Assembly (NCBI RefSeq): GCF_000350225.1
Contig: NW_005179004.1
Location: 124,001 to 188,000 of the forward strand
DNA length: 64,000 nucleotides
Origin: Chondrus crispus
Lineage: Eukaryota > Rhodophyta > Florideophyceae > Gigartinales > Gigartinaceae
Direction: 5' to 3'
Part shown: positions 50,843-61,695 of the stretch, piece by piece
Layout: every line of letters starts with the position of its first letter
Position numbering within the stretch: position 1 is the first letter of the stretch
Program-made: the position numbers and the translations under genes
Notes under the pieces: model-generated
What the model was told of the DNA's origin: nothing
Seen by the model: the letters and a program-made list of their open reading frames with translations, nothing else
Database searches by the model: none

Positions 50843-50860
50843 TGGTCTCCCGACCTAGAA
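50843..50860 (+). promoter_or_regulatory. Primer-binding site of copy B
   Basis: TGGTCTCCCGACCTAGAA starts one base after the LTR, beginning with the TGG complementary to a tRNA 3' CCA. I could not match it to a specific tRNA by eye. The same site with one change follows the LTR at 49783. Confidence 0.6.
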
Positions 50861-50921
50861 GACCCTGGAGTCCGATCTCCGAGAAGACTTCCGCTTCCCT
50901 CCGCGAACCGATCGCGTCGAG

Positions 50922-53492
50922 ATGAGCCAAGAGTTTGAGCCCTCGATCCGCTCCGAAGCGGCGGATCTGAGTCCGGCCGCTGTGCAGTCCCCATCCGCCC
51001 CGTCGGGCGACGGCGACGCAGGTCCTCGTGACCGCGAACCGTCGCTCGGATCCTCCGAGGAAAGAGCGGCGGCGATGTTCGAACGCATAGCCGAATACAT
51101 CGAGGAAGTCCGTACTTCCCTTCGGATCGATGTATCGGACCATGTATACACTCGATGCATGGCCGAACTCCGCTCCCTGCGTGAAGGGAGGTTCGATAGA
51201 GTGACGCAGTCCTTAGAGAATCTCCGAGCACTGATCGACGAGTTCCACTCGCGGATCGTGCTCGTCGAAGACTCCCGTTTCGCCTCGCCCGGACCGTCCG
51301 GGCAAGGTCGCCCTGAGAGGCCGACCTCGGTGAGACGACCCCAGGACCGAACCTCTCCGTCCGCAGAGCAATTGGGTGCGTTCGCGCACCTCTCCGCTGA
51401 GTTCGACGCCACTCGTCGGCGTGCTCGTGACATGGAACGTACCATGGCCGAAGGGCTACCCGGTGCCCCCTCGAGAGGGCCCGGTGGTACCGTACCTCCG
51501 AGCGCCGCTGCCCCCGAGGGTTGGCGCCCGACTGGTGCCGCTACCAGTCGGACTGCAGAAGGAAGCCGTCCTCCGATAGACGCGAACTTCGCGTCTGAGA
51601 CCCAAGCCTTGCCGCCTATCGCCGGAAGTAGGCGGCAAGTGGACGGCGTATCGTACGCGGACGAAAAGGACCGTGGAGGAGCCGCCCGCGGATCCGGAGA
51701 ACCGATGTTCTCCGTCGATCCCCGCTGGGGCGGCTACCCGCCGGCGAGTTACGCCGAGCATCCAGGTCCGGTAGACGTCCGTACGCTACCGGTTACCTCC
51801 TTCGGCACGCTGGGTCCCGCTGAACCCGGGCTCGAGCCGGTACATACGATGATCCAAGAGTTCAGCGCCGTTGCTGACTATCGTATGTACCGCTTGGACA
51901 ACACCTCGAGGCTCGTTACCTCGGGTGACGCGGGACGGATCGCGAAGTACGTCCAACGCTGTCGTGGGATCCGTCCCACGATGCGCAGCTTCGACGGTAC
52001 CGACCCGATCCAGCTGCTGCCGTTCTGGAAGAATATCCGAATCACCTTCAACTCGCAACACCTGACCGAAGGTGTTGCGGTACGAGTCCTCGCGCACTTC
52101 CTCGAGCGCGACGCAGAGCGCCTGTATACGAGTTATACGATGCGTGGCCTCCGCGCCGGCCAGCGCCACGACGACGTGAGCTGGCCGGGGCTCGTGAATC
52201 AATTCTTAAAACGCTACCTCACGGACGACGTGTTAGGTGAAGCGTACGACGCTGTCGCTACGGCGCGACAGCAATCGCATGAGACGGAAAGCACGTTTGC
52301 TGACCGACTCAAGACTGCCGCGTTCCGATGCACGGCAGTCTTCTCCGAACAGTCCCTCGCGCACTACTTCGTGCGGGGACTTGCACCGGCAACCCGTGCC
52401 GCAGTATCCGAAACTGTGCAAAGGCTGCCAGGCAGTCAGAAGACCGATCTTCCGACCATCCGCCGTATCGCCACGGCGGAAGGTACAACGTACCGCGCCC
52501 GGCGCGGTTTACCTCTGCCGGATTCGAAACCGGCAGGGAAGTCTGGCAGGACTACGAAGTCCGCCGCGACAAGTTCGCCCGCCTCGACCCTCCACATCGC
52601 GGAGGATGAGTGGCAGGCCGACCCTGTCCTCATTACGCAAGGAGCAGGGCCCGTGGGGGCACGAACCCCTTCACCGATGTCGACCGGAACGACATCGAGT
52701 TGCGCGACCGCCTTTGCGGCCACTCCAAGAGTGGCAAGGGGTACAAACCCCCGGGTCGCAGAGCTCGACATATCGAGCCGAGGTGCAGGAGGCGAAGCGC
52801 CTCGCGTGCCCCTCCTCACCGATGAGGAGGCGCGGCACGCGGCGACCTTCGCCTCCACGGATGGCAGCGCGTACGTGTGCTGGCTATGCCGTACGTACGG
52901 GCATGCCATGTACGCGTGCCCGTTCCTGTCGCCGGAACAACGGATGTTCACGGCGTACAGGAACTACCGCTACCAGATGGAGACGCGCCCCGGTGCGCGT
53001 AATCTCCTCCGGCAAGCGGTGGGCGAGGGCCGTCCCCCGCGTCAAGGTTTCCCGAACCGAACGGGTGGGGGCGCACGCTTCGCCCCCCGTGGAGGCGGGT
53101 ACCGTCGTAACGAAGTCGATCGTCGGGATCGACCCGCCTATCGCCAGGCGGACACAAGGTACCCCCGACAAGGAGAAAGAGGGGACCGAGACCGTTCTCG
53201 GTTACCCCAACAGGTACAAAATGCGATAATGTACCTGCAAGACTGGGTAGAGGATCCGTACTCTCTACCCACGGAGGGTCACGAAGGAGAGCCGACTCGC
53301 TTCGCCTCCCATATCCTGCGACGACCGGACGCCGCAGGTCAAGGCCCGGAAGTACCGGAGTACTTCGCCAAGGCCGCCGAGCCGCAGTGGGGGAATCGTC
53401 CCGACCCACGCGACCGGCTACCGGAAGAGGACCCGGCCGTCGATAGCCAGGAGGTTAGCTCCGATAGCACGGGTAGTTCGAAAAAAGGGTAA
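50922..53492 (+). CDS. Gypsy copy B gag, 856 aa
   Basis: The ATG lies 81 bp after the LTR, downstream of the primer site, and the frame is intact. Residues 1-300 are mostly charged and disordered with helical parts (RAAAMFERIAEYIEEVRTSL). The capsid-like core spans about 335-560, with PTMRSFDGTDPIQLLPFWKN, GLVNQFLKRYLTDDVLGEAY, ETESTFADRLKTAAFR and HYFVRGLAPATRAAVSETVQ, typical of the retrotransposon gag family. A CCHC knuckle, CWLCRTYGHAMYAC, is at about 653-666, followed by an Arg/Gly-rich segment. It is unusually long for a gypsy gag because of the N-terminal extension. It ends with TAA at 53490, directly before a stem-loop. Confidence 0.93.
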   Translation: MSQEFEPSIRSEAADLSPAAVQSPSAPSGDGDAGPRDREPSLGSSEERAAAMFERIAEYIEEVRTSLRIDVSDHVYTRCMAELRSLREGRFDRVTQSLENLRALIDEFHSRIVLVEDSRFASPGPSGQGRPERPTSVRRPQDRTSPSAEQLGAFAHLSAEFDATRRRARDMERTMAEGLPGAPSRGPGGTVPPSAAAPEGWRPTGAATSRTAEGSRPPIDANFASETQALPPIAGSRRQVDGVSYADEKDRGGAARGSGEPMFSVDPRWGGYPPASYAEHPGPVDVRTLPVTSFGTLGPAEPGLEPVHTMIQEFSAVADYRMYRLDNTSRLVTSGDAGRIAKYVQRCRGIRPTMRSFDGTDPIQLLPFWKNIRITFNSQHLTEGVAVRVLAHFLERDAERLYTSYTMRGLRAGQRHDDVSWPGLVNQFLKRYLTDDVLGEAYDAVATARQQSHETESTFADRLKTAAFRCTAVFSEQSLAHYFVRGLAPATRAAVSETVQRLPGSQKTDLPTIRRIATAEGTTYRARRGLPLPDSKPAGKSGRTTKSAATSSPASTLHIAEDEWQADPVLITQGAGPVGARTPSPMSTGTTSSCATAFAATPRVARGTNPRVAELDISSRGAGGEAPRVPLLTDEEARHAATFASTDGSAYVCWLCRTYGHAMYACPFLSPEQRMFTAYRNYRYQMETRPGARNLLRQAVGEGRPPRQGFPNRTGGGARFAPRGGGYRRNEVDRRDRPAYRQADTRYPRQGERGDRDRSRLPQQVQNAIMYLQDWVEDPYSLPTEGHEGEPTRFASHILRRPDAAGQGPEVPEYFAKAAEPQWGNRPDPRDRLPEEDPAVDSQEVSSDSTGSSKKG

Positions 53493-53529
53493 AGACGGTT
53501 ACGTACACGCCGTCGCGTGAGCCGTCTTT
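53491..53529 (+). promoter_or_regulatory. Stem-loop at the gag-pol junction
   Basis: AAAGACGG (53491-53498, overlapping the gag stop) pairs with CCGTCTTT (53522-53529), loop 23 bases. It follows a run of six A's and three G's. Pol lies in the +1 frame, but that frame has a TGA at 53518, so a simple +1 shift at the stop would not reach pol. A signal for reinitiation or bypass is possible, and a chance inverted repeat is not excluded. Confidence 0.4.
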
Positions 53530-53631
53530 TCCCCACGAACTAGACCCGACCCCGCGTGCTCGCCAAGGACACGGGGGTATTGTCCGATAATACATCCCCC
53601 GCTTCCGGAGGCGGGCACGGGAGCTCCTGTA

Positions 53632-56600
53632 ATGCCGATACAGGAGGGAGCGCACGTCGAGGCCTCCGAAGGCCCGACGTTAGGAGAACAAGACACCGGG
53701 ACAGCCGACGTCCAGGTGAGGCGTACCGATGGCGACGGGGGCAACGACGACCGAAAAGATTCGGTCGACCCCCTGACTCCCGCGAGCCGAAGGTCGCCGG
53801 AGAGAGGTCCGCGTCGTACGGACTCGAGTAATCCGAGGGGCGTCACTGATCCGCGGACGCCCCAAGGAATGGGGAGAAGGAAACGCAAGCGGGGCAAGCA
53901 CCGAAACCGAGGGCCCCGACGGAACGACCTCACCGATAAGGTCGCCCCGAAGGTTGTCGACGGCATCATTTGCCTTATGACGTCGAAGATCTACAACGTC
54001 CTCGGCTCGATAGCCACCAAGGGAAATGCATTTAAACCCCGCACGATCGCTGTTGATACGTGCTCGGGGTATAATCTGGTGAGGAAGGCCGACCTTCCCC
54101 CCGATTGGACGCGTTACGTCGTGCACGACGCACCTCTGCCACGATTGGCAGGCGCGAATAGCAACCCCCTCAAGCTTTCGGCCGTCGTCCGCCTGGCGGT
54201 GCGGTTGAGGAACACGGTGTTCCGAATTCCGTTCGTAGTTGCGGACCAGCTCGCCGTGCCGGTTCTCCTCGGCACGGCCTTCATCGATACGCACGTGCGA
54301 TGTATCGACATCGAAGCCCAACGAATGGAGCTACGCCAAGGCGGTTCTGTCGCCATCGTTGACGGAAAGGGGGAGTCGACTCCCCCTACCAGGCGACACG
54401 GGCGACACACGGGTCGGCCAGACGTACGCGAGGAGGCCCCGCAAGCGATCCGAATCGCCCGCTGGGTTACCATCCCCGCGATGTCACAAGCCCGCGTGCG
54501 TGTGACAACCGCGGGGAGGGGCCTCGTGTTCCTGGAACCCAAGCCCTCACTCCAACACCGACATGGAGTGAGGCTGACGAATGGCGTCGCGGAGGTCCTA
54601 CCGAATCAGACCTTCGACGTCATCGTCGCGAATTTCTCACGACGAGAAAGGAGGCTTCCGAAGCACACCGTCGTGGGATACGCGAAGCGCAACCCCCTCG
54701 CGATGCTCACTCCCGAACGTAAGGTCGCCGAGGGGATCGCGCACGCGCTACACCTGACCGACTTGACCGATCAAGTCGGTGGGGTAGGAGTTGGCCGATC
54801 CAACTCCGATGATAAGACCACCGCCGGGGGCAGGGAGGTCGACCCGGTCGAACGGTCACCTTTAGGCCAACCGACGGCGAGGGGTACTGTACTCCCCCAG
54901 CAAAAGGATCCCGAAAATCCACCGATGGATTGGGAAAAAGAGATCGACCTGTCATACATCGATGATGACAAGCTCCGTGGCCACGTGCTCGAGATGCTCC
55001 GTAAGCACTCGAGCCTATGGAGCGGTGCGCTTGGAACGATCCAAGCCACGGAGCACCGCATCCACCTCGAACCGGGAACGAAACCGATTCGTTCTATGCC
55101 CTATCGGAAGGGCCCGGCCATGCGCGAAATGGTTGCGAAGGAGGTCAACAAGATGTTGAACGCAGGGGTTATCGAACCCGCGAGCACCGAGTGGGCGTCC
55201 CCGGTGGTGCTCGTACCGAAGAAAGACGGCTCTCTTCGGTTCTGCGTAGACTACCGGCGTCTCAACGCGAAGACCGCAGCGGATTCGTATCCACTGCCAC
55301 GGATGGACGACTGCATCGACTCGTTAGGAGATGCAGCCGTCTTCACCACGTTGGACTGCAATTCCGGTTATTGGCAGATCCCGGTCGCTCCGGAAGACCG
55401 GGATAAGACCACGTTTACGACGCACATGGGCACGTTTCGCCACTTGCGCATGCCGTTTGGACTCAAAGGGGCACCGGCCACCTTCCAACGTGCGCTCGAC
55501 AAATACTCTCCGGAGTCCGCTGGCAAATATGCCTCGTCTATCTCGACGACGTGATCGTGTTCTCCCGTACGCACGGAGAACACGCGAGGCATCTCGATAC
55601 CGTCTTGAGCTTACTGCCGAGTTCCGGTATCTCCCTTAAGCTCAAGAAGTGCAGCTTCTTCCGACCGAAGGTGCACTACCTGGGGCACGTCATCTCCCCA
55701 GGCAAGTTGAGCGTGGCCGATACGGCGGCCGACGCTTTCAAGACGTTCACGTTCCCGAGGACGTTGACGCAAGTGCGCTCGTTCCTCGGGGCGTGTAACG
55801 TATACCGCCGATTCGTTAAGGGGTTCGCTAAGATTGCACGTCCTCTGACCGACATGACGCGCAAGGATTCGGATCCCGATTTCTATAGCCCCACGGAGCT
55901 GCAACTTCAGGCGTTCGAGAACCTTAAGAAGTGCATGATCGCTCCGCCGATCCTCGCGTTGCCCCGGCACGGTCGTCCGTACATGATAGACACCGACGCC
56001 AGTGCCTACCAACTCGGCTGCACCTTACTTCAGGAGCACGAAGAGCCGAACGACTGGCGCCCCGTGGGGTATTGGTCGTACTCACTGTCCGACAGTGAGC
56101 GCAACTACAGCGCTACCGAACGCGAGTGCTTCGCCGTAGTGTGGGCTGTCCGCACACTACGGCCGTACGTAGAAGGCACGAAGTTCACCGTACGGACGGA
56201 CCATGACGCCCTCCGATGGCTCATGTCCCTCACCGAGAGTTCCGGAAGACTCACCCGGGGGCGGCTACGTCTGGCTGAATACGATTTCACCATTCAGTAC
56301 CGTCCCGGACGCTTGCATCAGGTGCCCGATGCCCTGTCACGACTCGTGTCGCCGAAGGTCACCGATGACCCTCGCTCCACCGTCGAGGTGGATGACGACA
56401 TCCCCACTTTCGACGGGGGCACGACAGTTCGAGACGTATCGAAAGAGCTCGCGGACCACGCTTGTACTGCGAGCTGTGATCATCAGGCCGTCCATGTCTT
56501 CGTAACGACACGGAACCAAGCCGAAGCCCGAACAATGTCGCGCGTACAGACGCGCGACAAACCGCGAGGTGACGACGAAGCAACCGCTCTCCAAGGATCC

Positions 56601-58211
56601 AATTCGTTTTGGGAGGAGAACGACGAGTTCGACGCCGCCGACATCCAGCGCGCCGAAGACCCCGAGGCTGGCGCGCTCGACTCCCCGGTCGCCCCACCGC
56701 AGGACGACCTTCCGGCCCCTCTTACGATAGAGGAGATAGCCGAGGAGCAACGCGTGGATGACTTCTGCCAAACCGTTTTGGCACGACAGTCAGAGTCCCG
56801 GGACTCCGCGTTCTTCGAGGATCACCAAGGGGTGCTCATGCGGAGACACCCCTTCGACCCTGATATCGTTCAGGTGGTGGTACCTCGGACGCTCCGCGCC
56901 AGGCTCCTTCGCCTGTGCCACAACCCGGCCATCGCGGGGCACCCGGGCCAGAACCGTATGTACTACGCACTTCAACGCGAGTACTACTGGCCGCAACTGG
57001 CTGCAGACGTCGCAGCCACGGTGCGAGGGTGTCGAACCTGCGCGATGAACCGGGTGAAGCTGAGGAAACATCTCAACCGATTGAGATTGTTTCCGGCTAC
57101 GAGGCCCCTCGAGAGCCTCGCGATCGACATCTTGGGGCCACTCCCCAAGACGAAGACAGGAAAACGGTTCCTGCTCGTGATTACGGACCGCTTCAGTAAG
57201 CTAACGCAAGTCGTTGCGCTCCGCACGATAACAGCGCACACGGTCGCAGTTGCGTTCTGCGACTCGTGGGTGTTCAAGTATGGCGTCCCTCGCACGTTGC
57301 TTTCGGACAACGGCCCTCAGTTTAATGCCAAGTTCTTCCACAGCACGTGCCGCGTTCTGGGGATAACGAATTTGTACACTTCGGCGTACCATCTCCAGAC
57401 GAACGGGCAAGTCGAGCGTTATAACCGAACAATCGCCTCGATGCTGCGGAACTACATGGGTGAACACCAGGACGACTGGGATGTGTACGTGGGGCCGCTT
57501 ACGTATGCGTACAACTCCCACGTACATCGCACCACACGCACCACGCCGTTTGAGCTCGTGCTCAGCAGGCCACCGTCGGAGTTTTCTCTCCGACGGGCGG
57601 ACGGCGACACGCCGCCCTCCGATAGGGGGAACCAACGTGCCGAGTTCCTCAAGACCTTGGATTCGACTATCCAGAAGGCCTACGGGAGCCTGCGTCGCAC
57701 GCAGGCTCGCTACAAGCGCGACTTCGATAAACGCATACGACGTATTAATTCCCGTCTCCGTCCCGGAGAATACGTTTATCTCAACCCCACCGATGGGGCT
57801 AAGACATCGAACAAGCTCGCCTCGCCCGCGGTCGGACCCTACCGCGTGCTCGCCAATGACCGCCGAACCATCACGATCGATCGTGATGGGGTCACCGAGC
57901 GAGTCTCCGCAGACCGCTGCGTGTACGCGCCGCCTCCGATAGACGCGCCACGAGCAAGTACGACGACCCCGCGGGACCTCGCCGATAAGGTCACCGCGGG
58001 AACGCAGTATGCCGTCGAACGGCTACTGAAACATCGAGTTATGGAAGACGGAACTACGGAGTTCCTCATCAAGTGGGCGGATTACGACGCGCCCACTTGG
58101 ACGGCGCGGACTCACGTCCCAGAGGAGTTGGTGTCTCGTTACGCCCAACGCCTCCGGGGACGTACCGGCAGAGACCTCACCCAAACCGTGAACGCGGACG
58201 TTCACGCTTAA
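53632..58211 (+). pseudogene. Gypsy copy B pol: protease, RT, RNase H, integrase, chromodomain
   Basis: The first part (53632-55554) has the protease at about residue 142, AVDTCSGYNLVRKADLP (D-T-C where D-T-G is usual), and the RT start (VPKKDGSLRFCVDYRRLNAK, FTTLDCNSGYWQIPV). A single missing base near 55503 shifts the frame. The rest (to 58211) gives ICLVYLDDVIVFSRTHGEHA, RNase H (MIDTDASAYQLGCTLLQ, SATERECFAVVWAVRTL), and an integrase with a zinc finger ending in RGCRTCAMNRVKL. Its triad lies in AIDILGPLPKT, LLSDNGPQFNAKF and GQVERYNRTIASML, and the chromodomain ends near 58180. All catalytic residues apart from the unusual protease triplet are present. The frameshift may be real or a sequencing error. 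Confidence 0.93.
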
Positions 58212-61200
58212 GGGGGGGGCCCTCAACCGCTCCTCCGCGGATTAACCCCAGCCTGCACGAACAGACTAAAAGGGGAAGTGAAGGAAGTCGGCGGACCCTA
58301 TCGGAGGGTCACAGCCGGGGACGTGTTCAAGTCAAGTCATCTTGACTTCTCGTACGTCAAGGACGCGAGACATAAGAACAGGACAGTACGAACTGCCTGA
58401 AGAAAAAGGTTGGGCCCTCGTAATGACCGACATTACGAGGACCGCGAAACCCGGTTCGGATCGGAAAAGTCGGACGACCCGCCCCCGAACAGGATTGCCG
58501 GACGATCCGTTAAGTCCAGCAACCACGGCGGGGAGGGGCGCCCGACGAACGAGGAGATCAACAGTGGGATCACGAGAGCCCTCGGTGGGAAGAGTAAGCG
58601 ACCAAGAATGCCCGTCGCTTTGGTCTCAGTATAACCGAGAAGGGGGAGGCTCACGTCGAGCTTTCAATCAGCATCCGTGTCGGAGAGCCCGGCAGAAGAC
58701 CGGATCATGACCCTCCCGGTGTGGGTCGTGCGCGAGGAAGCGCGCAAAACGCGTCGGCAGGTGCACAGACGAGCGAGGCTGCATTCGCCACAGCAGTAGC
58801 GAGTATATTTATGGAAGGGGGGGTACGCGAAAGCAACTCAGCCTGAGGGGCACCAGTATATGCGCACAGACGCGATACACCCCAAAACCGCCGCCGACAC
58901 ACGCCCCATAATAGGGAAAATTACGGGGGAGGAGAACGTGGCACGTGAGCGAGTACGCGCCATGCGCCAACACCGGTTGCGTAATCACCAAATCACCCCG
59001 CCATGACCCCACTAAAATAACGGAAAATCAACGGTGGCAATTACACCAGCACGTGCAGGGCACACGGGGGTACTGTACGCCATACCAAAAGCGAAGAGAA
59101 GGCCGACGGCGCTGAGCTAGGGTACAACGGGTACCGGACAGGAGGTACACAAGTCCGCCCCCTCACCGAAGGAGAGGAAGGTGCGAATACGACAAACGGA
59201 CGCCGCGCAATCCCGGCGCCGGCACCCCCAAGCCAACCGAACGGCTTTCCCCACAGTCACCTCCGCACGCATCCGGCCGCGTACTACTCGCGCGAGATGC
59301 CCGAGCCGTTCTCCCGCGAGCTGCTCTCGCGCGTGCGAGACTGCGCCCCACCCCGCCGTCGAAGGCGAGGGGCGCCGTAGAACGCGAACCCCCGACAGCT
59401 GACGCCTCTAACATCTCCACTGCGCTTCGCACGTCTCCTTCGATTTCCCGCATACAGGACACCGGTCGCACCAGGCCTAACGTACGGGACGAAGACCCAA
59501 AGGAGACCCGGGACGCGCGACCGAGGCGAATTCCGTCCGGGAAGACGTGGCACGGCGCCGCCCGCACGCCGCGCCGTCTACGAGCCAAGAACAGCACCCC
59601 AAAAGATTGGGACGCTTCGGGGACGGACCCGACGAACCGGCGGCCGCTCCGAGGACGGCCCTTGGAGGTAAACGACGCCGGCATACTTGACAGACAGTAC
59701 GTCCTAGCGGGAGACCTGTAAAGGGGTCTTGCTAAAAGGAACTGAGCCCCCACCCGGACGAGGGGAGAGAACGAAGGACCGAATCGGGCACTGGCCCCAC
59801 CGGCGGGGGTGTGAAGGGAGGAGCGTCCTCGAGCGTCCGATCGTACCGGCGCACGCGGACCCACGGAGGAGTCATTTCCCGCGCGCTACCACGCCGCCTC
59901 CCGCCGCTGATCCGCCGTGAGGAGGAAGACCGACGGGGTCAAATCCCGCTAACAATAACCCCGTCACGTCTACTTCCTCGGACAGACGTGAACCGTCCAG
60001 AACGACCGAAAGAAGCGCGACGCTGGCTTCGGCCAATTGGATCGCATCCTTCGAGCGCCCTAGCCAACCTTCCGAACGGTGACGAAGAGAGCGACTACTA
60101 GTGGGACGAGATCGAGTAGCCGCCGTCGCGTAGGGGGAATGTACTCTCCGACGCGACGCACGAGTCGGACATCGAGAGGGGAAGAGACCCTCGGTTCGAG
60201 AATATGCGCAAGGGACGTGCATGGGGATGGGCAGCGGGCAATCGAGCGTACCGCCCTCAGCCAGCCGCAAGAAACCCCTCCGGGGTCAGCTGTGATCCCT
60301 TGCGCGAGGGACGCGACGGAAACTGAGGTCACCAGGCAGACGGCCATCGGGCGCACCATGGTGAAAGAGAACTCGCCCGACGAGGTCTAGCGATCATGAG
60401 GAATCGACCCCTGACGGACAGGGGGTGACAGGGGAAACCCACAACAGACGTGTCGTAGGGAGTACCAAAGGATCGTGATGGACAAAGAGAAGCAAACCGC
60501 ACGGGAAATACGCGAGGAAGAACTCGGAGCTATGAGAGAGCATGGCCTTCCTTCCACCGGTGGAGGTCCACACTGATGATCGCTGCTGTAAGTCAAGCCC
60601 GACCTTCCTGGCGCGAGACGGTATATACATCGCCTCAGGAAGAACCGCGACTATATCCCTTACGTTTTCCGTTGAACGGGTCACGTTGACCCTGAGACTG
60701 CCATGTCCCGAGGCCGCCCCACCCCGCACTATAAGAATGATCGGACTGAGGACGTACCTCAATCCCTTGGAACTAGAGGGTCGGAGGACGCGAGTGGGCT
60801 CATACCACGCTACGGGCGGAGATGGAGAGTGTCGAGTCGCCCCGAGGGAGACGAGAGACGAGACCGCATAGCGCGCACGTTCCTCCGTCAACGCGTACAC
60901 GAGAAGCGCGTTCCTCGAAAAAAGGGGGAGGCGACTAGCAAAAAGGAGCTCGCTCCACATACCCCTCAAGCCAGAAAAAGGGACTTGGAGGCAGCTCAGC
61001 CAATGAGAGCTCGTCAAGCTCGGTCGGAGCGTGACCACGATCCCAGCCGGGGCAATCCCTTTGAAGGGACGAAGGCAGACGCATTCGACAATGCCGTGCC
61101 TCATGGACCTCTCAGGATGTAGGGGCGCCAACGCCCATTCCCGGCTCGTGCCCTCGCCGAGAAGGGGTGCACGAGCCGGTCGGCGACCGGGGCGCGAGCG

Positions 61201-61695
61201 TTCCCGGAGACACAGTACCGTAAGATAAATGCCTCACGGCCGCGGGATAGGAGAATGAGAACAATTCAGGCAAGGAGGTCAACGAGAGACCGATGGCACC
61301 CAACGAGACCACGGTAAGCTTCACCACCGTAAACGACGTCTGGATACCGGACGGGCACGCCGTGCTTTCGTCACTCCCGAAGCGGCACAAGGGCTGTTTG
61401 ACGAAGAGGAGGTTACGTTGCTGGGACGAATACAAGGAGGGAAAGACTGTACTCGAACCGAGGCTCGAACCTCATACCGCCATCACTCACCTCCTCTACG
61501 ACGAGGCGGGAGAATAGACGGTGCCTTGAGGGCACAAGAGCAGGGGGGCTGAGGAAGGATTCGGATTTCTTTACGGTGACTACTGTCGCGAAAGCTAGCG
61601 ACTCAGGTGGCGGAAGCAAACGGACGCTTAAGGGGCCTTACGGAGAAAGAGGGGCTAACAAAGGACGCGCAGGGAGCGCCGATAGACTCGACCGG
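58212..61695. other. Pol-to-antisense-ORF spacer, copy B
   Basis: This 3.5-kb spacer, 760 bp longer than in copy A, has no recognised protein. It begins with the same eight-G tract as copy A after pol (58212-58219). Alignment with copy A is good but gapped up to about 59170, then mostly lost. CAATGAGAGCTCGTCAA at about 61001 corresponds to the copy A CCAAT repeats. Confidence 0.7.

Noticed and set aside
53480..53492. Classical A-AAA-AAG -1 frameshift site at the end of gag
   Set aside because: In the gag frame the codons read TCG AAA AAA GGG, so the heptamer is out of register, and pol lies in the +1, not the -1, frame.
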